The notes under the pieces were generated by a model. That model saw only the letters and a list, made by a program, of their open reading frames with translations. It made no database searches and was not told the origin of the DNA. The translations under genes and the position numbers were made by a program. A stretch of 54,965 nucleotides of DNA from CAZHVS01 sp964536015 (GTDB taxonomy: Bacteria > Bacteroidota > Ignavibacteria > Ignavibacteriales > Ignavibacteriaceae). The stretch covers positions 1-54,965 of the forward strand of contig CAZHVS010000018.1 of NCBI GenBank assembly GCA_964536015.1. The letters run 5' to 3'. Of this stretch, positions 1 through 8,131 are shown piece after piece (position 1 is the first letter of the stretch; each line of letters begins with the position of its first letter).

Positions 1-11
1 TGTAAACCCCT

Positions 12-29
12 ATTCCTGATTTTAGGAAT
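12..29. other. small hairpin in left-edge flank
   Basis: A 6-bp inverted repeat (ATTCCT and AGGAAT around a GATTTT loop) lies beyond the end of the suf operon. On the plus strand it is followed within two bases by a short T run, so it could be a weak terminator for a gene left of the window. The rest of 1-83 shows nothing recognisable. Confidence 0.25.
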
Positions 30-83
30 GCATTTTTTGCTTAAAAACGCACTTTTGGGGAATGTTGAAGGGATGAAGGGGTG

Positions 84-545
84 TTAAGTTCCTATTTCAG
101 CAAATTTACTTACTAATTGATTTACGGATTGTTCACTTCCCATTAAATCTTTTAAGGTGGTATTCTGCAGAACGCTGTCAACTGAATTTTGAACAGCTTT
201 CCAGAGTGAACGAATGGAGCAATCGATGCTATTGGAACAGATTGCTCCTGCCCCTGAATGAAAATCGCAAAAGGAAGATTGAAATAATTTACCGCCAAGG
301 ACTTCAAGAACATCTGCAACAATTATTTCGTCGGGGGGTTTGGCAAGTTTATATCCGCCCGATTGTCCTCGGGCGCTGTCTACAAATCCTCCCATTCTCA
401 AAATGCGTAAAAGTTTTGCAGTGTTTGCGCGGGTAATTCCTTCAAGAGTGCTTATTTCGGGAATGGTCAATCCGTTTGCAGATTTACTGTAAGCAATTCT
501 TAAAAGACATCTTAAACCATACTCTTCCTGCGTGCTGAACTTCAT
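84..545 (-). CDS. Rrf2 family transcriptional regulator (IscR/SufR-like)
   Basis: This 153-residue protein has the Rrf2 fold pattern: an N-terminal winged helix-turn-helix (about residues 1-65, ending in the wing motif RGQSGGYKLA) and a cluster-binding loop. The loop holds Cys93, Cys103 and Cys109. In IscR the cysteines are spaced five residues apart and a His follows three residues after the last one; here the first gap is nine residues and that His position is Arg112 (CSIRSLW), with His96 as a possible substitute ligand. It is the last gene of the suf operon, and its ATG overlaps the bacilliredoxin stop (ATGA), so the two are probably translationally coupled. The likely role is cluster-dependent control of the suf operon. 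The family call is secure; the target and ligand type (2Fe-2S, 4Fe-4S or none) are inference. Confidence 0.9.
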   Translation of the reverse strand: MKFSTQEEYGLRCLLRIAYSKSANGLTIPEISTLEGITRANTAKLLRILRMGGFVDSARGQSGGYKLAKPPDEIIVADVLEVLGGKLFQSSFCDFHSGAGAICSNSIDCSIRSLWKAVQNSVDSVLQNTTLKDLMGSEQSVNQLVSKFAEIGT

Positions 546-1072
546 TGTTTATATACCGGAATTTTTGAACCACAATATTGTGCCTGCGGAAGTGAATTAA
601 ATTTTTCCGGTGATATTGATGGACCTTTGTTTGAACAATGAAGATTAAAATCATTAACAAGTTTTTCTGCAACACTGTCTGCATCAAATCCTTCTATATG
701 ATGCCTTGGAATAAAATTTAATACTTCACCATTCTTGAATAATGCAATAGAAGGCGATGAAGGAGGAAAATTTTTAAGATAGGAGCGGACTTTATCAACT
801 GCATCTAAATCTTGTCCAGCAAATACAGTAATTAATTTATCGGGGATAACATCATTTTGAAGTGCGAGGGATACGCCCGGTCTTGCACTTCCTGCAGAAC
901 ATCCGCAAACAGAATTGATTACAACCAGCACGGTCTTATCATCTTTAACTGATAAATGCTGTTCAACTTCTTCAACTGTTTTAGTCTCTGTAAAGCCAAC
1001 ATCGGTAAGCTCCTGACGCATTGGTTTTACAGCTTCTTCATCATATTTTGGTAATCGTGTAATGTTTAACAT
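542..1072 (-). CDS. BrxA/BrxB family bacilliredoxin
   Basis: This 176-residue thioredoxin-fold protein carries the CGC active-site motif (Cys56-Gly57-Cys58 in NSVCGCSAG) typical of the BrxA/BrxB (YphP/YqiW, DUF1094) family. Members remove bacillithiol mixed disulfides from proteins or act as disulfide isomerases in the cytoplasm. A good ribosome site (AAGGAAAG) precedes the ATG. The C-terminal 30 residues or so extend past the usual end of the family and contain two further cysteines (HCSN and QYCG). It follows sufT after a 70-base gap and overlaps the downstream Rrf2 gene by four bases. Placement in a suf operon suggests it protects or reduces thiols on SufU/SufS or the regulator; this is inference. 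Whether the organism makes bacillithiol cannot be seen here. Confidence 0.85.
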   Translation of the reverse strand: MLNITRLPKYDEEAVKPMRQELTDVGFTETKTVEEVEQHLSVKDDKTVLVVINSVCGCSAGSARPGVSLALQNDVIPDKLITVFAGQDLDAVDKVRSYLKNFPPSSPSIALFKNGEVLNFIPRHHIEGFDADSVAEKLVNDFNLHCSNKGPSISPEKFNSLPQAQYCGSKIPVYKQ

Positions 1073-1142
1073 TTTTTACTTTCCTTATAGATTTTAGTAT
1101 TAATAATAAACCGTGATAACATAAGGGCAGTAAAAAAAATAA

Positions 1143-1460
1143 TTAAAGAAAACCCAGTTCAACTTTGGCAACATCACTCATCATATCCTTATTCCACGGA
1201 GGATTCCAAGTAATTTCAACTCGTGCACTTTTAAGTTCAGGAATAGCTTTAACCTTTTCCTGCACTTCAGCGGGAAGAGATTCTGCAACAGGACACATTG
1301 GTGAAGTTAAAGTCATTACAACAACAAGGTTGTTTTCTTTATCGAACTTAAGTTCGTAAACCAATCCAAGCTCCCAGATATCAACGGGAATCTCGGGGTC
1401 ATAACAGGTTTTAATTACCTGTATAACTTTTTCTTGTAATGAAATTTCTTGTGTTTCCAT
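1143..1460 (-). CDS. sufT: SufT-like DUF59 (MIP18 family) Fe-S maturation protein
   Basis: This 105-residue protein is a single DUF59 domain. It has the DPEIPVDIWELGLVY segment (about residues 18-32), the TLTSPMCPVAESLP loop with its conserved cysteine, and a WNPPWNKDMMS tail. Stand-alone DUF59 proteins called SufT act as auxiliary factors in maturing Fe-S proteins under high demand. The gene starts 22 bases after sufU in the same operon, which supports that role. The family is certain; the exact step is not shown by the sequence. Confidence 0.9.
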   Translation of the reverse strand: METQEISLQEKVIQVIKTCYDPEIPVDIWELGLVYELKFDKENNLVVVMTLTSPMCPVAESLPAEVQEKVKAIPELKSARVEITWNPPWNKDMMSDVAKVELGFL

Positions 1461-1482
1461 ATTCTGATTCTATAAATATTTT

Positions 1483-1938
1483 TTATTCAGTAGATGTTTG
1501 TTCCGTTTTATTTTCAAGTGCAGAATGAAAAGTATGCCAGGCAAGACTTGCACATTTAACTCTTGCCGGAAAATCTCTTACACCTTGAAAGATAGCTAGT
1601 TTACCAAGCTCTTCTAAAAATTCTTCATCATTTCGTTTACCTGTTACAAGTTCATGGAACTGTCCAAATATTTTTTCAGCTTCTGCTCTGCTTTTCCCTT
1701 TTAGAATAGAAGTCATTAAAGAAGCTGATGATTTTGATATTGCACAACCGTTACCCGTGAAAGAAATATCTTTAACAATATCGCCATCCATAATTAAATA
1801 CAAATCCAGATGGTCTCCGCACAAAGGGTTATAACCTTCAGCGTGATGAGTATGATTTTCAAGTATCTTAAAATTTCTTGGATTTTTATTATGGTCAAGT
1901 ATTACTTGCTGGTATAGTTCTCTAAGTTCGTTATCCAT
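1483..1938 (-). CDS. sufU: SufU, zinc-dependent sulfurtransferase for SufS
   Basis: This 151-residue protein belongs to the IscU-like SufU family. The family's zinc ligands are all present: Cys40 and Asp42 (PLCGDHLD), Cys65 (GNGCAISKSSASLM) and Cys129 (VKCASLAWHTF). It has the extra segment between the second and third cysteine that separates SufU from IscU. SufU accepts sulfur from the cysteine desulfurase SufS and passes it to the SufBCD scaffold. Its ATG overlaps the sufS stop (TAATG), which indicates translational coupling with its enzyme partner. No SufE is present, as expected when SufU is used. Confidence 0.95.
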   Translation of the reverse strand: MDNELRELYQQVILDHNKNPRNFKILENHTHHAEGYNPLCGDHLDLYLIMDGDIVKDISFTGNGCAISKSSASLMTSILKGKSRAEAEKIFGQFHELVTGKRNDEEFLEELGKLAIFQGVRDFPARVKCASLAWHTFHSALENKTEQTSTE

Positions 1939-3197
1939 TATTTAAATACCTCGAAAATTTTTTTAATTGCAGAAACAGCATAATCTATTTCTTCTTTTGT
2001 ATTATATAATGCTAAAGATATTCTTGCAGTTGCGGGGATATTAAATCTATCCATTACAGGCTGCGTGCAGTGATGACCTGTTCTTACAGCTATTCCTTCA
2101 AAGTCTAAAATTGTTCCAATATCGTGTGGATGAATACCATCAAGCACAAAAGAAATAATGCTCGATTTATTTTTCGCTCTTCCAATTTGTGTTAAACCAT
2201 CAATCGAAAGAATTTTTCCAAGCGCATAATTATAAAGTTCTTCTTCATAATTAATTATAGAATTAAACCCTATCGAGTTGATATAGTCAATTGCGGCTCC
2301 AAGTCCAATTCCACCTGCAATATTCGGAGTACCAGCTTCGAATTTATAAGGAAGTGTATTGTAAGTTGTCTTCTCAAATTTAACAGAAGAAATCATATCA
2401 CCACCGCCCTGGTAAGGAGGCATTTCATCAAGATACTTTTGTTTTCCGTAAAGTATTCCAATCCCCGTAGGACCATAAATCTTATGTCCTGAAAAAGCGA
2501 GGAAATCGCAGTCAAGTTCTTTTACGTTAATCTTAGTATGAGCAACAGCTTGTGCGGCATCAATTAACACAGGAATATTTTTAGAGTGAGCAGTTTCAAT
2601 TATTTCTTTTACAGGATTTACAGTTCCAAGTGAATTTGAAATATATACTATCGAAATAAGCTTTGTTTTGTTTGAAATTAACTTGTAAAACTCTTCAAGT
2701 ATTATTTCACCATCATCGTTAATGGGAATTACTTTTAACTTTGCTTTTTTCTCTTCGCACAGAAGCTGCCACGGAACTATATTAGAATGGTGTTCCATGT
2801 GCGAGATAATTATCTCATTATTTTCTTTAATATATTTTCTTCCGAAACTATTAGCAACTAGATTAATGGAATCTGTAGTCCCTTTTGTAAAAATTATTTC
2901 CGAAAGTTTATTAGCATTAATAAACTTAAGAACTTTTTCTCTGGCATTTTCAAATTCAATAGATGCTTTTTGGCTTAGTGAATGAACACCGCGATGAACA
3001 TTTGAATTGGTTGTAGCGTAATATTCCTGGATTTTATTAATTACAAAGTCAGGTTTGTGAGTTGTAGCTGCGTTATCAAGATAAACAAGAGGTTTCCCAT
3101 GAACTGATTGATTAAGGATAGGAAAATCGCTTCTGATTTTTTTTACATCAAATTCTTTTTCTATTTCAGCATCAGTTATGTATGAATCGCTGTACAT
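1938..3197 (-). CDS. sufS: SufS cysteine desulfurase
   Basis: This 419-residue PLP enzyme is a class V aminotransferase-fold cysteine desulfurase that takes sulfur from L-cysteine and holds it as a persulfide. The PLP lysine is Lys239 (FSGHKIYGPTG) and the persulfide cysteine is Cys377 in RTGHHCTQP, the short-loop arrangement of group II (SufS-type) enzymes. YLDNAATTHKP near residue 40 and the histidines in SHMEHHSNIVPW are also typical. It has an N-terminal extension of about 15 residues. It sits 44 bases after sufD and overlaps sufU by one base. Confidence 0.97.
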   Translation of the reverse strand: MYSDSYITDAEIEKEFDVKKIRSDFPILNQSVHGKPLVYLDNAATTHKPDFVINKIQEYYATTNSNVHRGVHSLSQKASIEFENAREKVLKFINANKLSEIIFTKGTTDSINLVANSFGRKYIKENNEIIISHMEHHSNIVPWQLLCEEKKAKLKVIPINDDGEIILEEFYKLISNKTKLISIVYISNSLGTVNPVKEIIETAHSKNIPVLIDAAQAVAHTKINVKELDCDFLAFSGHKIYGPTGIGILYGKQKYLDEMPPYQGGGDMISSVKFEKTTYNTLPYKFEAGTPNIAGGIGLGAAIDYINSIGFNSIINYEEELYNYALGKILSIDGLTQIGRAKNKSSIISFVLDGIHPHDIGTILDFEGIAVRTGHHCTQPVMDRFNIPATARISLALYNTKEEIDYAVSAIKKIFEVFK

Positions 3198-3241
3198 TAA
3201 AATTCCTTTTCATTGGGCAGTAAGATAAATTCATTTTAATT

Positions 3242-4555
3242 TTATAACAATTTGTTTGCAAGTAATTCTTCAAGATGGTCACGTACTTCTTTAATGCTTA
3301 TTGAATGAACAACATCACTTGCAAAAGCATAAATCAACAATACTTTTGCTTCTTCTTCACCAAGCCCGCGTGACCTTAAGTAAAACAATGCATTTTTATC
3401 AAGTTGTCCAACTGTAGCTCCATGACTGCATTTAACATCATCAGCAAATATTTCAAGCTGAGGTTTGGTATTCATTAAAGCATCTTTAGAAAGAAGAAGA
3501 TTTTTGTTCTCCTGGAAAGCGTTTGTCTTCTGAGCATCTTTTCTTACAAGCACTTTTCCATTAAATACTCCGCGTGAGTTGCCGTCAAGAATTCCTTTGT
3601 ATAACTCGTGGCTTAAACAATGTGGTTGCGCATGATCAATCAAAGTATGGTTGTCAATCAACTGTTCTCTCTGTGCAAGATACAAACCATTTAAAGTGCA
3701 TTCAGCAAATTTGTTATTAAACTTCGCATTAATATCGGTGCGGACAAGTTTACCGCCAAAGTTTATATTATATGATGAATAGTTGCTGTTGCTTTCCTGT
3801 GAAATTTCCGTGTTGCTTATATGAAAAGCATTTAAGTTTTCATCTTCAATTTTTATATGTTCAACAATTGCACCTTCATTCAGATAGACTTCTGTTACAG
3901 AATTTGTAAAGTAAGATTTTGTTGATAACGCCATGTATGTTTCTAATACTTTTATCTGAGAATTCTTTCCCGCGATAAAAAGATTTCTTGGATATGTTAC
4001 GTTATACTCTTCGCCGGTATTTATATAAAGAATTTGAACCGGTCTTTCAAAAACAACATTATCACCAATATTTATGAATACGCCATCTGCAGTAAAAGCT
4101 GTATTAAGAGCAAGAAATGTATTTCTATCCTGCTTAATCAACTTTGAAAGATATCGTTGGACAAGCTCAGGATTAATTTTTATCTGCTCAGCAAGATTTG
4201 TAATTATAATTTTTTTGTTATTTATCGTAGGTGATGATAATTCTTTAGAAAAAATTCCATTTACAAAAACCATCGTATGAAAATTATTCTCATCGAATAA
4301 ATAATTTTCAAATTGTTCTTTGTTAATTGAACGATAGGCTGGTGAATTAAATTTAAGATTTATAATAGGAGAAATATCAGTGTATTTCCATTCTTCATTT
4401 TTAATTGTGGGGAAATCAAGATTTAGAAAAGTATCAAAAGCCCTTTTCCTAATTTGATGAAACTCACTTGTACTTTCACCATTTAATTTATTTTCAAACT
4501 CTTTAAAATTAATTATTTGGGAATCTTTAAAATTATTACTCTTTTCCATTTTCAT
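3242..4555 (-). CDS. sufD: SufD, Fe-S scaffold subunit
   Basis: This is the SufD subunit of the SufBC2D scaffold on which the cluster is built. The C-terminal half carries the beta-helix and the motif KCSHGATVGQLD, whose His matches the residue needed for assembly in E. coli SufD, followed by FYLRSRGL. The frame is open to a TTG at 4564 that overlaps the sufC stop. ATGs at 4555 and 4549 are more likely starts, and the GGAAA inside the end of sufC can serve as ribosome site. With 4555 the protein has 437 residues. Translation is probably coupled to sufC. Confidence 0.93.
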   Translation of the reverse strand: MKMEKSNNFKDSQIINFKEFENKLNGESTSEFHQIRKRAFDTFLNLDFPTIKNEEWKYTDISPIINLKFNSPAYRSINKEQFENYLFDENNFHTMVFVNGIFSKELSSPTINNKKIIITNLAEQIKINPELVQRYLSKLIKQDRNTFLALNTAFTADGVFINIGDNVVFERPVQILYINTGEEYNVTYPRNLFIAGKNSQIKVLETYMALSTKSYFTNSVTEVYLNEGAIVEHIKIEDENLNAFHISNTEISQESNSNYSSYNINFGGKLVRTDINAKFNNKFAECTLNGLYLAQREQLIDNHTLIDHAQPHCLSHELYKGILDGNSRGVFNGKVLVRKDAQKTNAFQENKNLLLSKDALMNTKPQLEIFADDVKCSHGATVGQLDKNALFYLRSRGLGEEEAKVLLIYAFASDVVHSISIKEVRDHLEELLANKLL

Positions 4556-4560
4556 TCCAG

Positions 4561-5322
4561 TCAATTTTCCACTTTTACAGATTCTTCAATAACCCAATCG
4601 TAACCGCGTTCTTCAAGTTCAAGAGCAAGGTTCTTATCTCCGGATTTAATTATTTTGCCTTTATACAAAACGTGAACAAAATCAGGAACGATATAATTTA
4701 ATAGTCTTTGATAATGTGTAACAAGTATAATTGCATTTTCATTCGAACGAATTTTATTCACACCATTTGCAACAATTCTTAAAGCATCAATATCAAGCCC
4801 GCTGTCGGTCTCATCAAGTATTGCAAGTTTTGGATTAAGCACAGCCATCTGAAAAATCTCATTTCGTTTTTTCTCTCCACCAGAAAATCCTTCATTAACT
4901 GAACGGCTGAGCAGTTCCTGATTCATATCAACAATTGACATTTTGTTTTTCACAAGCTGCAGAAATTCCATTGCATCGAGCTCTTCTTCACCTCTGTATT
5001 TTCTTATGGCGTTCAATGAATTCTTCAACAAATTTGTGTTTGATACACCCGGAATTTCTATTGGGTACTGGAATGCAAGAAAAACACCTTCGCGAGCTCT
5101 GTCTTCAGCAGCTAAATCAAGAAGGTTTTTCCCTTCAAACAGAACTTCGCCATCAATCACTTCATAACCCTCTCTTCCGGCAAGTGCCTGTGCAAGGGTA
5201 CTCTTCCCAGAACCATTTGGTCCCATTATGGCGTGAACTTCACCTTTATTAACAGAGAGATTTATTCCTTTAAGAATTTCTTTTTCTTCGACTTTAACTT
5301 TTAAATTTTTAATTTCTAACAT
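4561..5322 (-). CDS. sufC: SufC, Fe-S scaffold ATPase
   Basis: This 253-residue ABC-type ATPase powers the SufBCD scaffold in the cytoplasm; it is not a transporter. It shows Walker A GPNGSGKST (residues 34-42), a signature loop GFSGGEKKR (about 145-153), and Walker B LAILDE ending at Glu171 followed by TDSGLD, the form typical of SufC. The H-loop follows in LVTHYQRLL. Length matches the family. It lies 53 bases after sufB and abuts sufD. Confidence 0.97.
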   Translation of the reverse strand: MLEIKNLKVKVEEKEILKGINLSVNKGEVHAIMGPNGSGKSTLAQALAGREGYEVIDGEVLFEGKNLLDLAAEDRAREGVFLAFQYPIEIPGVSNTNLLKNSLNAIRKYRGEEELDAMEFLQLVKNKMSIVDMNQELLSRSVNEGFSGGEKKRNEIFQMAVLNPKLAILDETDSGLDIDALRIVANGVNKIRSNENAIILVTHYQRLLNYIVPDFVHVLYKGKIIKSGDKNLALELEERGYDWVIEESVKVEN

Positions 5323-5375
5323 TGTTTGTCCTTAATTCAATTTAATACTTTAATTATAACTTTTTGATTAGTGAA

Positions 5376-6824
5376 TTAACCAACACTACCTTCAAGACTA
5401 ACGCTTAAAAGCTTCTGAGCTTCTACAGCAAACTCCATTGGTAATTCTTTAAAGACTTCTTTACAATACCCATTTACAATCATATTTACAGCATCTTCCG
5501 TTGATAGACCTCTTTGATTCAGGTAAAAAATCTGATCATCACCAATTTTTGATGTAGTAGCTTCGTGCTCAATAATGGCAGAAGGATTATTAACTTCAAG
5601 ATAAGGAAAAGTGTGAGCACCGCATTTATCCCCAATCAGTAGAGAATCGCACTGTGAAAAATTTCTTGCTCCTTCAGCATTTTTGCTTACTTTAACTAAT
5701 CCACGATATGAATTTTGACTCTTACCGGCGGATATTCCTTTTGAAACAATAGTGCTTTTGGTGTTCTTACCTATGTGAATCATTTTAGTTCCTGTATCTG
5801 CCTGTTGAAAATTATTTGTCAAAGCTACAGAATAAAATTCTCCGACCGAATTATCTCCAAGCAGAACACAACCAGGGTATTTCCACGTTATTGCTGAACC
5901 AGTTTCAACTTGTGTCCACGATATTTTGGAATTTTTTCCTTTGCACATTCCTCTTTTTGTTACGAAGTTATAAATTCCACCTTTGCCTTCTTTATCACCT
6001 GCATACCAGTTTTGTACAGTTGAATATTTAATCTCAGCATTTTCCAATGCAATCAACTCTACAACAGCAGCATGCAACTGGTTTTCATCTCTCATTGGTG
6101 CCGTACAGCCTTCAAGATAGCTAACATATGCACCTTCATCGGCAATAATTAAAGTCCTTTCAAACTGTCCGGTTTGTGAAGCATTAATTCTAAAGTATGT
6201 AGATAATTCCATTGGACATCTTACACCTTTAGGGATATAGACGAATGAACCATCGCTAAAAACCGCTGAATTAAGAGCGGAGAAAAAATTATCTGTATAA
6301 GGAACCACAGTACCAACATATTTTTTTACTAAATCCGGATGTTCTCTTAATGCTTCAGAAAATGAGCAAAAAATAATTCCAAGTTTAGATAATTCTTCTT
6401 TGTATGAAGTTGCAACTGAAACACTGTCAAATACAGCATCGACAGCAACACCCGATAAACGTTTTTGTTCTTCAAGTGAGATTCCGAGTTTTTCAAATGT
6501 CTTTAAAATTTCAGGATCAACGTCATCAAGGCTTTCAATCTTTTTGCCCTTTTTAGGGGCGGAATAATAAATAATATCCTGGTAATCAACAGGCGGATAT
6601 TCCACATTGGGCCAATGCGGCTCTTCCATTTTTTGCCAGTGCCTGAAAGATTTCAACCTCCATTCAAGCATCCATTCAGGTTCCTGCTTTTTCTGTGAAA
6701 TAATTTTGATTATCTCTTCGTTTAATCCTTTTGGAATAATATCCGATTCGACGTCTGTTACAAAACCATATTTGTATTCACGGTTTGCTAATTTTTCTAT
6801 ATCGTTTAACTCAGTGGTACTCAT
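5376..6824 (-). CDS. sufB: SufB, Fe-S scaffold subunit
   Basis: This 482-residue protein is the SufB scaffold subunit and the first gene of the suf operon. The C-terminal core has SQCDSLLIG, whose Cys matches the essential sulfur-accepting residue of E. coli SufB, and IIEHEATTSKIG with the conserved His and Glu that contact SufD. The N-terminal EPEWMLEWRLKSFRHW is typical. The ATG at 6824 is preceded by an AT-rich leader with a candidate promoter at 6847-6878. Length and motifs fit a functional protein. Confidence 0.97.
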   Translation of the reverse strand: MSTTELNDIEKLANREYKYGFVTDVESDIIPKGLNEEIIKIISQKKQEPEWMLEWRLKSFRHWQKMEEPHWPNVEYPPVDYQDIIYYSAPKKGKKIESLDDVDPEILKTFEKLGISLEEQKRLSGVAVDAVFDSVSVATSYKEELSKLGIIFCSFSEALREHPDLVKKYVGTVVPYTDNFFSALNSAVFSDGSFVYIPKGVRCPMELSTYFRINASQTGQFERTLIIADEGAYVSYLEGCTAPMRDENQLHAAVVELIALENAEIKYSTVQNWYAGDKEGKGGIYNFVTKRGMCKGKNSKISWTQVETGSAITWKYPGCVLLGDNSVGEFYSVALTNNFQQADTGTKMIHIGKNTKSTIVSKGISAGKSQNSYRGLVKVSKNAEGARNFSQCDSLLIGDKCGAHTFPYLEVNNPSAIIEHEATTSKIGDDQIFYLNQRGLSTEDAVNMIVNGYCKEVFKELPMEFAVEAQKLLSVSLEGSVG

Positions 6825-6846
6825 TTAATTTTTTAATTTTTAATTG

Positions 6847-6878
6847 AAAACTTACTACTATCTATACAAAAAAGTCAA
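6847..6878 (-). promoter_or_regulatory. candidate suf operon promoter
   Basis: Read on the minus strand, TTGACT (6873-6878) is followed after 18 bases by TAAGTTTT (6847-6854), near the -35/-10 consensus and one base off the Bacteroidota-type TAnnTTTG element. It lies about 22 bases upstream of the sufB start. The spacer contains GTATAGATAGTAGTAAG, where an Rrf2-type operator could sit, but I see no convincing dyad. Confidence 0.4.
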
Positions 6879-6960
6879 GATTAAAGTTCCTTTTCAATAG
6901 AAGAAAAAATAAAGATAGAGCAAAAATTACGCTCGCCTTTATTTGTCTTTATTTAATTCT

Positions 6961-6968
6961 TATTTTTG
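6961..6968 (+). promoter_or_regulatory. TAnnTTTG -7 element upstream of queC
   Basis: TATTTTTG matches the Bacteroidota-type -7 element. A TTTG at 6942-6945 lies 15 bases upstream, shorter than the usual 19-21. The queC ATG at 6979 begins only ten bases after the element and has no Shine-Dalgarno sequence, so the mRNA would have almost no leader. Confidence 0.4.
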
Positions 6969-6978
6969 CAAACAAATT

Positions 6979-7683
6979 ATGAATAGTGAATTGAATAAAA
7001 TTAGACAAAATACTGCGGTTATTGCTGTAAGCGGAGGAATGGATAGTTGTGTTACTGCAGCAATCGCTAATCTGGAATATAATCTTGCCTTTGCTCATAT
7101 TAATTACGGGCAGCGAACGGAAAAACGTGAACTTAAAGCTTTTACTGAAATAGCGGATCATTACAGAGTTGAAAAGAGATTAATTATTGATTACACTCAC
7201 CTTGCAAAGATTGGCGGCTCATCTCTTACTGATAAAAATATTGAGGTGAAAAAAGCAGATTTAACAAATAAAGAAATACCATCTTCTTATGTCCCGTTTA
7301 GAAATGCAAACATACTTTCGGCTTGTGTCAGCTGGGCAGAAGTGTTAAATGCAACCGCAGTTTTTATTGGGGCTGTTTATGAAGATTCGTCAGGTTACCC
7401 TGATTGCAGACCGGATTTTTTTAATGCTTTTGAAAAAATGGTCGACCTGGGAACTAAGCCGGAAACAAAAATTAAAATTGTAACTCCAATTATAAACTTA
7501 TCTAAAGCAGAAATTGTTAAAAAAGGGATTGAACTTGATGCACCACTTCACTTAACCTGGAGTTGCTATCAGAATGAAGATGAAGCATGTGGAATTTGTG
7601 ACAGCTGTGCATTACGTTTACGAGGCTTTCAACAAGCAGGATTTGATGACCCGATTAAATATAAAGTTAAACCAAGGTATTGA
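6979..7683 (+). CDS. queC: QueC, 7-cyano-7-deazaguanine synthase
   Basis: QueC converts 7-carboxy-7-deazaguanine, ammonia and ATP to preQ0 in the queuosine pathway. The PP-loop SGGMDS is at residues 18-23, and the C-terminal zinc site is visible as CYQNEDEACGICDSC. The open frame extends back to a TTG at 6943, but that adds residues that overlap the promoter element; the ATG at 6979 places the PP-loop at the usual distance and gives 234 residues, normal for the family. queF follows after 55 bases, so the last two enzymes for preQ1 are adjacent. queD and queE are not in the window. Confidence 0.95.
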   Translation: MNSELNKIRQNTAVIAVSGGMDSCVTAAIANLEYNLAFAHINYGQRTEKRELKAFTEIADHYRVEKRLIIDYTHLAKIGGSSLTDKNIEVKKADLTNKEIPSSYVPFRNANILSACVSWAEVLNATAVFIGAVYEDSSGYPDCRPDFFNAFEKMVDLGTKPETKIKIVTPIINLSKAEIVKKGIELDAPLHLTWSCYQNEDEACGICDSCALRLRGFQQAGFDDPIKYKVKPRY

Positions 7684-7738
7684 TGAAAGTACAATGCACT
7701 TCAAAATAATAATGAATTTAAAATCTTAAGGAAATAAC

Positions 7739-8131
7739 ATGAGCGACAAACTAAAACTGGTAAATAATAAACTTAGTTTATTAGAAACATTCGAAAACAA
7801 ATATCCCGATAGAGATTACACAGTTACTCATGTCGCACCCGAGTTTACTTCTCTCTGTCCAAAAACCGGGCAGCCGGATTTTGCAACAATTACTCTTGAG
7901 TACATTCCGAATAAACTTTGTGTGGAATTAAAATCTTATAAGTTTTATCTTCAATCTTTTCGTAATGATGGAATATTTTTTGAAAGCGTTACAAATAAAA
8001 TTCTTGATGATCTTGTTGAGGTGGTAAAACCAAGATGGATGAAAATTACTGCCGAATTTAATACCCGTGGCGGCATCTTTTCTGTTATTGAAGCAGAATA
8101 CTTTTCAAAGAAAAACAAAAACAGAAAATGA
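7739..8131 (+). CDS. queF: QueF, NADPH-dependent preQ0 reductase
   Basis: This 130-residue enzyme reduces the nitrile of preQ0 to the amine of preQ1 with NADPH. It is the short, single-domain (type I) form. The catalytic Cys40 lies in FTSLCPKTGQPD with Asp47 as proton donor, followed by the substrate-binding ELKSYKFYLQSFRNDGIFFE. A clear ribosome site (AAGGAAA) precedes the ATG. The stop overlaps the glnD start by four bases (ATGA). Confidence 0.96.
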   Translation: MSDKLKLVNNKLSLLETFENKYPDRDYTVTHVAPEFTSLCPKTGQPDFATITLEYIPNKLCVELKSYKFYLQSFRNDGIFFESVTNKILDDLVEVVKPRWMKITAEFNTRGGIFSVIEAEYFSKKNKNRK

